A program made the position numbers and the translations under genes. A DNA stretch of 64,000 nt from Martelella lutilitoris. GTDB lineage: Bacteria > Pseudomonadota > Alphaproteobacteria > Rhizobiales > Rhizobiaceae. The notes below the pieces were generated by a model, which searched no databases, was not told the DNA's origin, and saw only the letters and a program-made list of their open reading frames with translations. The stretch's first letter is position 1. Each line of letters starts with the position of its first letter. Shown here one piece after another: positions 1-9,048 of this stretch. The stretch is from positions 829,501 through 893,500 of the forward strand of contig NZ_CP066786.1 of NCBI RefSeq assembly GCF_016598595.1, given 5' to 3'.

Positions 1-1
1 T

Positions 2-646
2 ATCTGGGCGCTGCATGTAACCGGCCAGACCAACCCGACGGGCGTCGAGGTCAAGCAGAAGAGCGATACCGTGCCGTTCACGCCCTATGCGACGCTGAAG
101 GACGCGTTCGGCGTGACGATCTTTCTCATCGCCTATGTCTGGTTCATTTTCTACATGCCGAACTACCTCGGCCATCCGGACAATTACATCCCGGCCGATT
201 CGATGAAGACGCCGTCCCATATCGTGCCGGAATGGTATTACCTGCCCTTCTACGCGATGCTCCGGGCGATCACCTTCGATGTCGGCCCGATCGATTCGAA
301 GCTTGGCGGTGTGCTGGTGATGTTCGGTTCGATCATCATCCTGTTCTTCCTGCCCTGGCTCGATACGTCAAAGGTCCGCTCGGCCGCCTACCGGCCTTGG
401 TTCAAGCTGTTCTTCTGGCTGTTCGTCGCCAATGCGATCATGCTCGGCTGGCTCGGTTCCCAACCGGCGGAAGGCGTGTTCGTGGTCATGTCGCAGCTTG
501 GAACGCTGTTCTATTTCGCGTTTTTCCTGGTGCTGATGCCGGTGCTCGGCCTGATCGAGAAACCCACCCGGATACCGAATTCGATTACCGAAGCGGTCCT
601 CGAAAAGGAGGCCGCGCGCAAGAAGCCGGCCGAGAGCAATACGTAA
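2..646 (+). CDS. petB: Cytochrome b of the bc1 complex, C-terminal part
   Basis: The reading frame is open from the window edge, so the N-terminal part with the haem-binding helices is missing. The remaining 214 residues match the C-terminal half of respiratory cytochrome b. The PEWY motif of the quinol-oxidation (Qo) site is visible near base 230, and several hydrophobic helices follow, the last ending in a charged cytoplasmic tail. The protein is the membrane core of ubiquinol:cytochrome c oxidoreductase and moves electrons from ubiquinol to cytochrome c1 while pumping protons. Cytochrome c1 follows 23 bases downstream, as in fbc/pet operons; the Rieske gene should lie just outside the window. 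Confidence 0.97.
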   Translation: MWALHVTGQTNPTGVEVKQKSDTVPFTPYATLKDAFGVTIFLIAYVWFIFYMPNYLGHPDNYIPADSMKTPSHIVPEWYYLPFYAMLRAITFDVGPIDSKLGGVLVMFGSIIILFFLPWLDTSKVRSAAYRPWFKLFFWLFVANAIMLGWLGSQPAEGVFVVMSQLGTLFYFAFFLVLMPVLGLIEKPTRIPNSITEAVLEKEAARKKPAESNT

Positions 647-669
647 TGCGTGGCGAGAGGGGAAAAACC

Positions 670-1527
670 ATGAAAAAGCTTATCGCCACGGTTCTGTTCT
701 CGGCGCTTCTTTTGCCGTTCTGTCTCACCACGGCTCTTGCCGCGGAAGACGGGGAGGAAGGCGGCACGCCGCATTATCCGCTGGAACATCCAGAGCAGAT
801 GGACTGGAGCTTCGCCGGTCCGTTCGGCACCTATGACCGCGGCCAGCTGCAGCGCGGACTGAAGGTTTACAAGGACGTCTGCTCGGCCTGTCACTCGCTC
901 GACCTGGTGGCCTTCCGCACGCTCTCCGATCTCGGTTATTCCGAAGAGCAGGTGAAGGCCTTTGCCGCCGAATACGAGATCGAGGCCGGACCCGACAATG
1001 ACGGCAACATGTATATGCGGCCGGGCATTCCCTCGGACTATTTCCCGGCGCCGTTCGAAAATCCCGAGCAGGCGGCGGCGTCCAACAACGGCGCCGCGCC
1101 GCCGGACCTGTCGCTGATGGCGAAAGCCCGCGGCATAACGCGCGGTTTCCCGACTTTCGTCTTCGACATCTTCACCCAGTATCAGGAGGGCGGACCGGAC
1201 TACATCCACGCGCTTCTGACCGGTTATGAGGAACCGCCGGAAGGCGCGGAAATTCCAGCCGGCACCTATTACAATCCCTATTTCGCCAACGCTGCCGCGC
1301 TTGCCATGGCGCCGCCGCTTTCAGACGGGATCGTTTCCTATGATGACGGCGCGCCGGAGACGGTGGATCAGTACTCGCGGGACATCGCGGCATTCCTGAT
1401 GTGGACGGCCGAGCCGAAGCTTGAGGAGCGCAAGCAGACGGGGCTCGTGGTTATGGTGTTCCTGGTGATCATGGCGGTTCTGGTGTTCCTCACGAAAAAA
1501 TCGGTCTATGCCCGCAAGCACGATTGA
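670..1527 (+). CDS. petC: Cytochrome c1 of the bc1 complex
   Basis: This 285-residue protein has a signal peptide (cleavage expected after the ALA at about residue 24), one covalent haem-c site CSACH at residues 71-75, and a C-terminal membrane anchor at about residues 253-272. The segment ALAMAPPLSDG holds the expected axial methionine ligand. It accepts electrons from the Rieske protein on the periplasmic face and passes them to soluble cytochrome c. The frame is open further upstream inside petB, but the ATG at 670 starts the signal peptide and follows a purine-rich GAGAGGGG stretch. It is co-transcribed with petB and ends in a terminator. Confidence 0.97.
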   Translation: MKKLIATVLFSALLLPFCLTTALAAEDGEEGGTPHYPLEHPEQMDWSFAGPFGTYDRGQLQRGLKVYKDVCSACHSLDLVAFRTLSDLGYSEEQVKAFAAEYEIEAGPDNDGNMYMRPGIPSDYFPAPFENPEQAAASNNGAAPPDLSLMAKARGITRGFPTFVFDIFTQYQEGGPDYIHALLTGYEEPPEGAEIPAGTYYNPYFANAAALAMAPPLSDGIVSYDDGAPETVDQYSRDIAAFLMWTAEPKLEERKQTGLVVMVFLVIMAVLVFLTKKSVYARKHD

Positions 1528-1553
1528 TTTTTCGCGCCGGGACGTGAACAAGG

Positions 1554-1577
1554 AAAGGCGGCCCAGGCCGCCTTTTT
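1554..1577 (+). terminator. Rho-independent terminator after petC
   Basis: GGCGG and CCGCC arms flank a short loop and are followed by five T; an A tract precedes the stem. It closes the bc1 transcript before apt. Confidence 0.85.
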
Positions 1578-1633
1578 GATGCCCGGCCCGAGCGCCATGC
1601 CTGAAAGAAAGATCAATTGAAGGACGTCAGAAG

Positions 1634-2173
1634 ATGAGTGCCAATCCTGAATTGCTCAAAGCCATTCGCTCGATTCCGGATTATCCGAAGCCCGGCATCA
1701 TCTTTCGCGACATCACCACGCTTCTGGGCGACGCCCGCGCCTTTCGTCGCGCCGTCGACGAACTGGTTCAGCCTTATGTGGGCATGAAGATCGACAAGAT
1801 CGCCGGCATCGAGGCGCGCGGCTTCATTCTGGGCGGCGCATTGGCGCACCAGCTTTCCGCGGGCTTCGTGCCGATCCGCAAGAAGGGCAAGCTGCCCGAC
1901 AAGACCGTCTCCATGACCTATTCGCTGGAATATGGCGAGGACGAGATGGAGATGCATGTCGACGCCGTCAAACCCGGCGAAAAGGTCATCCTGGTCGACG
2001 ACCTGATTGCGACCGGCGGCACGGCCGAAGGCGCGGTCAAGCTCTTGCGCCAGATCGGCGCCGAGATCGTCTCGGCCTGTTTCATCATTGATCTCAAGGA
2101 CCTGCCCGGCCGCAGGAAGCTTGAGGACATGGGCGTCGAGGTTCGCTCGCTGGTGCAGTACGAAGGCCACTGA
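1634..2173 (+). CDS. apt: Adenine phosphoribosyltransferase
   Basis: This 179-residue protein makes AMP from adenine and PRPP in purine salvage. The PRPP-binding loop is clear: [13 protein letters not shown] at about residues 118-130. The N-terminal [18 protein letters not shown] segment and the [10 protein letters not shown] segment are typical of Apt. Length is normal for the family. An AAGGACG stretch precedes the ATG. A position directly after cytochrome c1 is a common arrangement in rhizobia, though the terminator between them suggests separate transcription. Confidence 0.97.
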   Translation: MSANPELLKAIRSIPDYPKPGIIFRDITTLLGDARAFRRAVDELVQPYVGMKIDKIAGIEARGFILGGALAHQLSAGFVPIRKKGKLPDKTVSMTYSLEYGEDEMEMHVDAVKPGEKVILVDDLIATGGTAEGAVKLLRQIGAEIVSACFIIDLKDLPGRRKLEDMGVEVRSLVQYEGH

Positions 2174-2238
2174 GGCCTCAGACTGCTGACAAGCCCATGA
2201 AAATGCAAGCTGATACCGCCGTATGCCTTCCCACGAGA

Positions 2239-2352
2239 GTCATGCTCGGACTTGATCCGAGCATCCAGGCGACTTGAGCCATTGAGCTGACAAAGACTTA
2301 TTGTGAGTTCTCGCCACGCTGCCTGGATCCTCGGATCAAGTCCGAGGATGAC
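2239..2352. repeat. Inverted pair of 32-bp palindromic repeats
   Basis: Bases 2239-2270 and 2321-2352 are reverse complements with only two differences. Each unit is itself a palindrome around CTCGGACTTGATCCGAG. The 50 bases between them are unremarkable. The element fills most of the 240-base gap between apt and the glutathione peroxidase gene. Such units are familiar as dispersed intergenic repeats in rhizobia. The paired arms could form a long hairpin in RNA and act as a bidirectional transcript end. Confidence 0.85.
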
Positions 2353-2413
2353 GCCGAGTGTGAGGATAAATTTGTCAACACGCTGAGGCCATAGAGGCCT
2401 TGCTCCTGGAGCA

Positions 2414-2905
2414 TTACTCTACGCCAACAGCCAGCGCGTCGTTGAGGTCGTCCTGGATGTCCTCGGGCTTGACCGTTGGCGCGAACCGCCTGATCGGCAC
2501 GCCGTCGCGATCGATCAGGAATTTCGTGAAATTCCACTTGATGATGCCGGAGCCGAGAAAGCCCGGTCTTTCCTTCTTCAGATATTTAAACAGCGGATGG
2601 GCGTCGTCGCCGTTGACGTCGACCTTGGCGAACATCGGGAAATCGATGTCGTACTGCATCTTGCAGAAATAGTCGATCTCGTCCTCGTCCCCCGGCTCCT
2701 GCCCGCCGAACTGGTTGCAGGGAAAGCCGAGCACGGAAAAGGCCTGTTCGCGATATTTCCGGTACAGGTCCTCAAGCCCCTCATATTGCGGCGTGAAACC
2801 GCACTGGCTCGCCGTGTTGACGATCAGGAGCACATGGCCCTTGTAGTCGGAAAGGTCGACGGTCTTGCCGTCGATGCTCTTGGCTGAGAAATCGTAGATG
2901 GTCAT
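2414..2905 (-). CDS. Glutathione peroxidase family protein
   Basis: This 163-residue thioredoxin-fold peroxidase detoxifies hydroperoxides, probably with thioredoxin or glutathione as reductant. The peroxidatic residue is cysteine (not selenocysteine) in NTASQCGFTPQY, Cys35. The other tetrad residues are visible in FPCNQFGGQEPG and WNFTKFLI. Length and motif order match bacterial BtuE/Gpx proteins. There is no signal peptide, so it should be cytoplasmic. It is transcribed away from ychF, whose terminator lies 65 bases upstream of its start. Confidence 0.95.
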   Translation of the reverse strand: MTIYDFSAKSIDGKTVDLSDYKGHVLLIVNTASQCGFTPQYEGLEDLYRKYREQAFSVLGFPCNQFGGQEPGDEDEIDYFCKMQYDIDFPMFAKVDVNGDDAHPLFKYLKKERPGFLGSGIIKWNFTKFLIDRDGVPIRRFAPTVKPEDIQDDLNDALAVGVE

Positions 2906-2970
2906 ATGCTGTTCGCCCGCCTGTTGCTATCGTTGAAGATAGGTGGGGCAAGGGCGCGCGCGCTTCAAGC

Positions 2971-3005
2971 GAAAAAGAAAGGCCGGTTCGCGAGCGACCG
3001 ACCTT
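2971..3005 (-). terminator. Rho-independent terminator of ychF
   Basis: Read on the minus strand, AAGGTCGGT pairs with ACCGGCCTT (one G-T pair) and is followed by TCTTTTTC. It lies 25 bases after the ychF stop codon. Confidence 0.8.
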
Positions 3006-3030
3006 CCCGATGGACCTGATGTCTTTTCGC

Positions 3031-4134
3031 CTAGGTATTGAACCGGAAGTGGATGACGTCCCCGTCCTGGACGACATACTCCTTGCCTTCGTCGCGAGCC
3101 TTGCCGGCTTCCTTGGCGCCGGTCTCGCCCTTGTAGGCGACGAAGTCGTCATAGGCGATGGTGAAGGCGCGGATGAAGCCGCGTTCGAAATCGGTATGGA
3201 TCACGCCGGCCGCAGCGGGCGCCTTGGTGCCGCGGCGGATGGTCCAGGCGCGCGTCTCCTTCGGGCCGACGGTGAAATAGGTGATCAGCTCCAGAAGCTC
3301 GTAGCCGGCGCGGATCAGCCGGTCGAGGCCTGCTTCCTCGAGGCCCATTTCGGAGAGGAACATCTCCGCTTCCTCGGCATCGAGCTGGGCGACTTCCGCC
3401 TCGATGGCCGCAGAGATGATGACCGTTCCGGCGGACTGTTCGGCAGCCATGGCAGCGACCTTCTCGGTCTCGGCATTGCCCTTGGCCGCATCGCCCTCGG
3501 CGACATTGCAGACATAGAGCACCGGCTTCGAGGTCAGAAGGTTCAGCCCCTTGAGGATCTTGACGTCTTCCGCATCGAGCTCGTTCAGCAGGGAGCGCAC
3601 CGGCTTGCCGTCCTGAAGCAGTTTCAGCGAGGCTTCCATGACCGGCAGCAGGGTCTGCGCCTCCTTGTCCTTGCCGGTCGCTCGCTTGCGGGTCTGGTCG
3701 ACGCGTCGCTCGAGGCTTTCAAGGTCGGCGAGCATCAGTTCGGTTTCGATCGTATCGGCATCGGCCACCGGGTCGATCCGACCCTCGACATGGGTGATGT
3801 CGTCATCCTCGAAGCAGCGCAGCACATGGACCACGGCGTCAACCTCGCGGATATTGGCGAGAAACTGATTGCCGAGGCCCTCGCCCTTGGAGGCGCCGCG
3901 CACGAGGCCTGCGATATCCACGAAGGAGATGCGGGTCGGGATGATTTCCTTCGAGCCGGCAATCTTCGCGAGCTCCGCCATGCGCGGATCCGGCACGGCG
4001 ACCTCGCCGGTATTGGGCTCGATCGTGCAGAAGGGATAATTGGCGGCCTGAGCTGCGGCGGTCTTGGTCAGCGCGTTGAAGAGGGTCGACTTGCCGACAT
4101 TGGGCAGGCCGACAATTCCGCATTTGAAGCCCAT
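3031..4134 (-). CDS. ychF: Redox-regulated ATPase YchF (Obg-related P-loop NTPase)
   Basis: This 367-residue cytoplasmic protein carries a Walker A motif GLPNVGKST at about residues 8-16, a [20 protein letters not shown] switch region near residues 69-88, and a C-terminal TGS-type region ending in [11 protein letters not shown]. The usual G4 motif NKxD is replaced by NVAEGD, the known basis of ATP over GTP preference in YchF/OLA1 proteins. It binds ribosomes and is linked to stress responses. In many bacteria it directly follows pth; here clpS on the other strand sits between them. Confidence 0.96.
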   Translation of the reverse strand: MGFKCGIVGLPNVGKSTLFNALTKTAAAQAANYPFCTIEPNTGEVAVPDPRMAELAKIAGSKEIIPTRISFVDIAGLVRGASKGEGLGNQFLANIREVDAVVHVLRCFEDDDITHVEGRIDPVADADTIETELMLADLESLERRVDQTRKRATGKDKEAQTLLPVMEASLKLLQDGKPVRSLLNELDAEDVKILKGLNLLTSKPVLYVCNVAEGDAAKGNAETEKVAAMAAEQSAGTVIISAAIEAEVAQLDAEEAEMFLSEMGLEEAGLDRLIRAGYELLELITYFTVGPKETRAWTIRRGTKAPAAAGVIHTDFERGFIRAFTIAYDDFVAYKGETGAKEAGKARDEGKEYVVQDGDVIHFRFNT

Positions 4135-4367
4135 GGGGATATCCTGCTTTAAATTCGTTTCCTGGCCCGTGGCTATGGGCGATGAAGGCGTCTGAGGTCA
4201 AGGCCTCATCGGCAATGAGCGGCTTTTCTGAGGGGGCGCCCTTGCGAAATCGGACCTTAGGGCGCAAGATAGGAGAGTTGCGGTTTGTCATTTCCTGACG
4301 CGATGCGCACCTGCGCCGGCCGCCTATTCCTCTTTTCTGACGACGACAAACAATGGACGGGTCGGCC

Positions 4368-4679
4368 ATGAGCGACACGGGCTCGGATACGAAACGCAAG
4401 ACATCCACGAAGCTGAAGGTGGCCAGGCCGCGCCTTTACAAGGTCATTCTCGTCAATGACGACTTCACCCCGCGCGAGTTCGTGCTGGTGATCCTCAAGG
4501 CGGTTTTCCGCATGAGCGAGGAACAGGGCTACAACGTGATGATGACGGCGCACCAGAAGGGCAAATGCGTGGTCGCGGTCTACAGCCGCGATATTGCCGA
4601 AACCAAGGCCAAGGAAGCCATCGATCTTGCCAAACAGGCGGGTTTTCCGCTGATGTTCATCACCGAGCCGGAGAACTGA
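4368..4679 (+). CDS. clpS: ClpS-family N-degron adaptor, ClpS2-like
   Basis: This adaptor, about 103 residues long, delivers N-end-rule substrates to ClpAP. The core motif LYKVILVNDDFTPREFV and the substrate-pocket segment MMTAHQKGKCVVAVY are conserved, and the protein ends in FPLMFITEPEN. Many rhizobia have two paralogues, ClpS1 beside clpA and a stand-alone ClpS2. The absence of clpA here and the resemblance to the stand-alone type favour ClpS2, which in Agrobacterium has narrower specificity. The ATG at 4368 is preferred because it begins an MSD start like other family members and has a GGACGGGTCGG stretch upstream; an in-frame ATG at 4353 would add five residues. Confidence 0.9.
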   Translation: MSDTGSDTKRKTSTKLKVARPRLYKVILVNDDFTPREFVLVILKAVFRMSEEQGYNVMMTAHQKGKCVVAVYSRDIAETKAKEAIDLAKQAGFPLMFITEPEN

Positions 4680-4697
4680 GCCCCGGGAACCCGTTGG

Positions 4698-5405
4698 TCA
4701 GTCCTTCTTCTGGCCGAACATTTTTTTCAGCATGTCCGCCATCGGGCCGCTCTCGGGCATCGTCTGCTGTCCGCGCTGGCGGGCCTTGTGGATATGCGAT
4801 TGCGCCTTGGCGGGCTTGGGTGCGGTTTTTTCCGGCGCTGCCGCTCCGCCGGTTGCAATTCTGTTCATGAATTGCGAATCCTCGCCGCGCACCAGAAGAT
4901 CGGCGTTTTTTGCAATGCCCTCCAGCAAGAGCTCCAGCCATTCGCTGTCCGCCTTGGCGAAATTGCCGAGCACGTGGCCATGCACGCGCGCCTTGTCGCC
5001 GGGGTGGCCGATGCCGAGCCGCAGGCGCCGGTACTCCTTGCCGCAATGGGCGTCGATCGACTTGATGCCGTTATGCCCGCCGGAGCCGCCGCCGGTCTTG
5101 ATCCGGGCCTTGCCGGGGATCAGGTCAAGCTCATCATAAATCACCAGCAGATCCGAGACGGAAAGCTTGTAGAAGCGCAGCGCTTCGCCCACGCTCTCGC
5201 CGGAAAGGTTCATGAAGGTTTGCGGCTTGATCAGCAGCACCTTCTCGCCGGCAAGGCTTCCTTCGGAAATCAACCCCTTGAACTTGGCGGACCAGGGCGA
5301 AAAGCCGTTTTTGTCGGCAATCGCATCGACGGCCATGAAGCCGATATTGTGGCGGTTGCCGGCATATTGCCCGCCCGGATTGCCGAGACCCGCGATGATG
5401 AACAT
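4698..5405 (-). CDS. pth: Peptidyl-tRNA hydrolase
   Basis: This 235-residue enzyme releases peptides from peptidyl-tRNA that drops off ribosomes. The conserved [18 protein letters not shown] start contains the catalytic His (His19) and substrate-contact Asn. [13 protein letters not shown] and [12 protein letters not shown] are also intact. The catalytic domain ends near residue 185. A charged Ala/Pro/Lys-rich tail of about 45 residues follows, ending in [11 protein letters not shown]; such tails are common in rhizobial Pth. The gene converges with clpS, 18 bases apart. Confidence 0.96.
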   Translation of the reverse strand: MFIIAGLGNPGGQYAGNRHNIGFMAVDAIADKNGFSPWSAKFKGLISEGSLAGEKVLLIKPQTFMNLSGESVGEALRFYKLSVSDLLVIYDELDLIPGKARIKTGGGSGGHNGIKSIDAHCGKEYRRLRLGIGHPGDKARVHGHVLGNFAKADSEWLELLLEGIAKNADLLVRGEDSQFMNRIATGGAAAPEKTAPKPAKAQSHIHKARQRGQQTMPESGPMADMLKKMFGQKKD

Positions 5406-5489
5406 GATGCGCCGTCCTTTTCGAAAATCGGCCTTGTTCCACAGTGTTTACGTGTCGATGTCAATATGCGCCCGTCCGACGAAGGGCGA

Positions 5490-5595
5490 TCTGGATCGGT
5501 TCCGTCTTTCAGGGGAAGGCGCAACCGCTCTCTCCGTTTGTCTTGACGCTTTTTCGCGGATGCCAGGTGCGTCCATCTGACCACGATAGGTCTAG
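5490..5595. repeat. Dispersed CTAG-ended intergenic repeat, copy A
   Basis: This 106-base segment aligns along its whole length with the copy at 18484-18589 (shared blocks TCGGTTCCG, CCGCTCT, TTGACGC, TTTTCGCG, CCATCTGAC, TCTAG). Its left end is degraded. The terminal CTAG provides the TAG stop codon of the GGDEF-EAL gene to its right. Confidence 0.75.
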
Positions 5596-7862
5596 ACGCG
5601 CTTCAGCGCCGCCTCCAGCGGCAGCGGCGGCGAGAACAGGTAACCCTGGCCGTATGCCACGCCGATGGCGCGCACCTGCTCTGCCTGTTCCTCATCCTCC
5701 ACCCCTTCGGCAACCATCGTGCAGTCCATTTTGCGGGCGATCGCAACAATGCCTTCGATCAGCCTGCGGCTGCGGGCGGCGAGGACGGCGTCGCTGTGGG
5801 TCAAACCCTTGGTGAAGGTCTGGTCGATCTTGATCGTATCGACGTGGAAGCGCGTGAGATAGGAGAGCGAGGAGTAACCGGTGCCGAAGTCATCGAGTGC
5901 GATCCTGCAGCCCATCTCCTTCAGCATGCGCAGGCTGTCGGATACCCGCCGGCTGTCTTCCATGAAGACGGCTTCGGTGATTTCGACGGTGAGACGGCCG
6001 GCGTCAATGCCGTGGGCTTTGAGCTCATCGGCCATGAAGGCGACTTTCTGAGGCGTCAACTGCACCGGCGACAGGTTGACGGCGATATGCAGCCGGTCGT
6101 CGCCGCGCGCGCGGCTGAGCGCGCCGAGGCCCGAAAGGGACTTGGTGAACAATTGCCGGCCTGCGCGATCGATCCACTTCGTCTCTTCGGCGATGGCGAT
6201 GAACTCGGCCGGCGGGATCAGGCCCTTCTCGGGGTGGTTGAGACGCATCAGGGCCTCGAAACCGATGATCTGGCCGCTTTTCAGGCAGGTGATTGGCTGA
6301 AAGTTCGGTTCAAACAGGTTTTCCTCGATACCGCGCAGAATGTCGGCTTCCGTCTCCCTTCGCCTCTTCCTGCTCGCAAGCATCTGCGGCTCGAAATTAC
6401 GAATGCCGTTGCCGCCTTCCGCCTTGCGCGAGGTCGCCGCGATGGCCGCAAAACGGATGAGATCTTCGCTGTCGGTCGCATCTTCCGGACTAAAGGCGAT
6501 ACCGATGCTGACGGTAACGGAAATCGCCGCCGCTCCTATCTGGAATGGCTCGGCGGTGGCTGCATGAAGCGCCCGGGCGATCGACGCTGCCGTTGATGGC
6601 GCGTCCGCGCCGGCCACGGCGACCGCGAACTCGTCGCCGCCCAACCTGGCCGAAAGGGATGCCGTTTGCAACGCGCCCGCGGCGCGCTTGACGAATGCGC
6701 GCAGAATCTCCTCGCCGGCGGCGTAGCCATGGTGATCGTTGACTGCCTTGAATCGATCGAGGTCGACGATCAGGCAGGCGATCCGGTCTTCCGGCGCGGC
6801 ACCGGCCACAAGGTCTGCTAGCATTTTCTCGAAGCCGACCCGGTTCACGAGGCCGGTCAGATAGTCTGAGAATTCCGCCGTGATCGGCTTGCCGCTCTTG
6901 CCCGTCAGTTCCGAAATATCCTGTATTACCGAAAGCGTGTAGGCCTTTCCATCGGGCATGAAAACAGCGGTTGCCGAGAACCAGACGTCTGAAACGGAAC
7001 CATCAGCCCGCCGGAATCGAAGCGTTCCCTTTTGCGGTCTCTGCTCCGTCCGCATGTCCGAAAGGCGTTTTCTGATCATTTCCCGGTCAGGATCTGCGAG
7101 AAATTCGGTAATCTTGACGCCGACGACGGCTTCGCGGCGATAACCGCTCCGCGTAAGCCAGCCCTTGCTGACGTCAACGAGATGCCCCTCTTCGGAGACC
7201 AGGCTGGCCATGTGGGTCTCGCTGTCGAAAAGATGGCCGAAAGGAGCCGGGATGTCTTCTTGTCCGGCGCCGTCACGCCGCTGGGGCGAGCGGTTGTCGC
7301 CGCGTCCCCGGCCAGGCCCTTTTCCGTACGGCAATTGATTGCCGTGCGCGATGTCCCGTTCGAGCGCGCGCCGCAGACGCCAGATGCCCCACAGCAGGGT
7401 TCCGGCGGCCATCGCTGCCGCGAGCGATATCCACCAGAACCCGGCATGACTTGCCGTCCGGTCGGGGAAATAGATCCGGATGCGGCCGATCTGCCCGGCG
7501 TCCCCGTCCGGACCGGCGACCAGCGGACGGGTAAGCGAGGCAAGGTCGGCGTCACTGCTCCCGTCCTGAAGCATCAGGTCGAGCGTCCCGGTCTCGTTGC
7601 GGATCTCCAGTTTTTCGATGTCGGGCGCGTTCTTGATCGCAGCCGCAATTTTCTCGATTGTCGCGTAGTCTGCCGCGGCCAGAGACGCGGCGAGCCCCGG
7701 CGCGCTGATCTCTGCAAGCTGGGCGACATGGCGCGAGACCCGCACGTGATCCGTTTGAATAGTCCAGAGCGAATAGAGCGAGACCGTCAGCAGGGCCAGG
7801 CTGGCGAGGCAGGCTCCTGAGAGGGCGATCAGAAGGTCTTTCTGGAAGCGCAGTCTGATCAT
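5592..7862 (-). CDS. Membrane PAS-GGDEF-EAL protein (c-di-GMP turnover)
   Basis: This 756-residue protein has two membrane helices (about 8-30 and 141-163) flanking a periplasmic segment. A PAS domain follows (about 216-318), then a GGDEF domain with an intact GGDEF at 408-412, then an EAL domain with EAL at 536-538, DDFGTGYSSL and AEGVE. Both catalytic signatures look intact, so it could make and degrade c-di-GMP. There is no RxxD inhibitory site five residues before GGDEF. The frame stays open 44 codons further upstream, but the ATG at 7862 starts a conventional membrane anchor. The gene lies between rplY and pth, which are usually adjacent in rhizobia. The stop codon lies in repeat copy A. 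Confidence 0.9.
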   Translation of the reverse strand: MIRLRFQKDLLIALSGACLASLALLTVSLYSLWTIQTDHVRVSRHVAQLAEISAPGLAASLAAADYATIEKIAAAIKNAPDIEKLEIRNETGTLDLMLQDGSSDADLASLTRPLVAGPDGDAGQIGRIRIYFPDRTASHAGFWWISLAAAMAAGTLLWGIWRLRRALERDIAHGNQLPYGKGPGRGRGDNRSPQRRDGAGQEDIPAPFGHLFDSETHMASLVSEEGHLVDVSKGWLTRSGYRREAVVGVKITEFLADPDREMIRKRLSDMRTEQRPQKGTLRFRRADGSVSDVWFSATAVFMPDGKAYTLSVIQDISELTGKSGKPITAEFSDYLTGLVNRVGFEKMLADLVAGAAPEDRIACLIVDLDRFKAVNDHHGYAAGEEILRAFVKRAAGALQTASLSARLGGDEFAVAVAGADAPSTAASIARALHAATAEPFQIGAAAISVTVSIGIAFSPEDATDSEDLIRFAAIAATSRKAEGGNGIRNFEPQMLASRKRRRETEADILRGIEENLFEPNFQPITCLKSGQIIGFEALMRLNHPEKGLIPPAEFIAIAEETKWIDRAGRQLFTKSLSGLGALSRARGDDRLHIAVNLSPVQLTPQKVAFMADELKAHGIDAGRLTVEITEAVFMEDSRRVSDSLRMLKEMGCRIALDDFGTGYSSLSYLTRFHVDTIKIDQTFTKGLTHSDAVLAARSRRLIEGIVAIARKMDCTMVAEGVEDEEQAEQVRAIGVAYGQGYLFSPPLPLEAALKRV

Positions 7863-8062
7863 GTGCGTATACGTGGTCCCTTTTCCACGGTCTGTCTCGA
7901 TAGTGCGGACGAGCCTGCCCGGGCCGCAATAGAATGTAAGCTTTGACTTCCGTAAAACATGCCTTCTTTTTAACGGACCCGCAATAAGAAACACCTAACG
8001 AGCCGGATCCGGCCAACAGACGATCGGCATAGAGTATCTTGCGCCGCCATTCTGCCTGCGTT

Positions 8063-8100
8063 CGAAAACAAAAGAAGCCGCGGGCACGCCCGCGGCTTCG
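8063..8100 (-). terminator. Rho-independent terminator of rplY
   Basis: On the minus strand, GAAGCCGCGGGC pairs perfectly with GCCCGCGGCTTC and is followed by TTTTGTTTT. It lies just downstream of the L25 gene. Confidence 0.92.
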
Positions 8101-8127
8101 GCATCAGCAGACATGGGGCCCGGAGGT

Positions 8128-8769
8128 TTATTCTTCCGAGGCATCGCCCTCGTTTTCGGCGGCCTCGTCCGCCTCAGCGCCGTCCTGCTCGGACTTCAGG
8201 CCGGCCGGAGCGGCGATCGTTGCGATGGTGAAATCGCGGTCGGTGATGACCGGGGTCACCTTTGCAGGCAGGTCGACGGCGGAGATATGGATCGATTCGC
8301 CGACATTGACCGTCGCAAGGTCAACAGTGATGCTGTCGGGAATGGCGTTTGCCGGGCAGTGAAACTCGACCTCGTGACGGACGATGTTCAGAACGCCGCC
8401 CTTCTTGATGCCGGGGCAGGTGTCTTCATTGATGAAGTGAACCGGGACGGCAACCGTGACGGTGCTCTTTTCGGAGATCCGCAGGAAGTCGACATGCATG
8501 ACGAAGTCGCGGACCGGATCGAGCTGGTAATCCTTCGGCAGGACCATGTACTTGTCCTTGCCGACTTCGATCGTGAAGGTCGTGGTCATGAAGCCACCGT
8601 CGAAGATACGCTTGGTCACTTCCTTGCGGGAGACCGCGATCGAGACAGGGGCTTTCTTGTCGCCGTAGATGACGGCGGGCACCAGGCCGTTGCGGCGCAG
8701 TTCGCGGGAGGACCCCTTACCGACCCGTTCGCGCGCTTCGGCCGTGAGCAGAGAGCTGTTGTTGCTCAT
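8128..8769 (-). CDS. rplY: 50S ribosomal protein L25 (Ctc/general stress form)
   Basis: This 213-residue, two-domain L25 protein binds 5S rRNA. The N-terminal L25 domain has [19 protein letters not shown] and VPAVIYGDK. The C-terminal Ctc/TL5 domain ends in an acidic Glu/Asp/Ala-rich tail. The frame is open 63 codons further upstream, but the ATG at 8769 matches the family start (MSNNSS...) and follows a GGAAATGCC context. Linkage to pth and ychF on the same strand is normal in alphaproteobacteria, but here it is interrupted by the GGDEF-EAL gene. Confidence 0.96.
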   Translation of the reverse strand: MSNNSSLLTAEARERVGKGSSRELRRNGLVPAVIYGDKKAPVSIAVSRKEVTKRIFDGGFMTTTFTIEVGKDKYMVLPKDYQLDPVRDFVMHVDFLRISEKSTVTVAVPVHFINEDTCPGIKKGGVLNIVRHEVEFHCPANAIPDSITVDLATVNVGESIHISAVDLPAKVTPVITDRDFTIATIAAPAGLKSEQDGAEADEAAENEGDASEE

Positions 8770-9048
8770 GGCATTTCCTTTCAGGTTGTCTGGAGCGTTG
8801 TGCCGGCAATCATTATCGCCGACAAAACGGAGGGTCAGGCCCTCATTCGCGCTGCCTCCAAGGGTGTCTGCGCGAACGGGGTGGCTATATAGGAGGCCCG
8901 GCGAAAAGGCAAGGCTGGAGCGCGCCGGCGCGACGATTGAATGCAACGTCCGCTTCAACCTTAGCTTTTTGCTGTTAAGGCGAAATCCAAAGGGCTAATA
9001 ATAGACGTAGTGACGTTGTTTTAGGGGTTTGTTGCCCGAGGGGACCGT

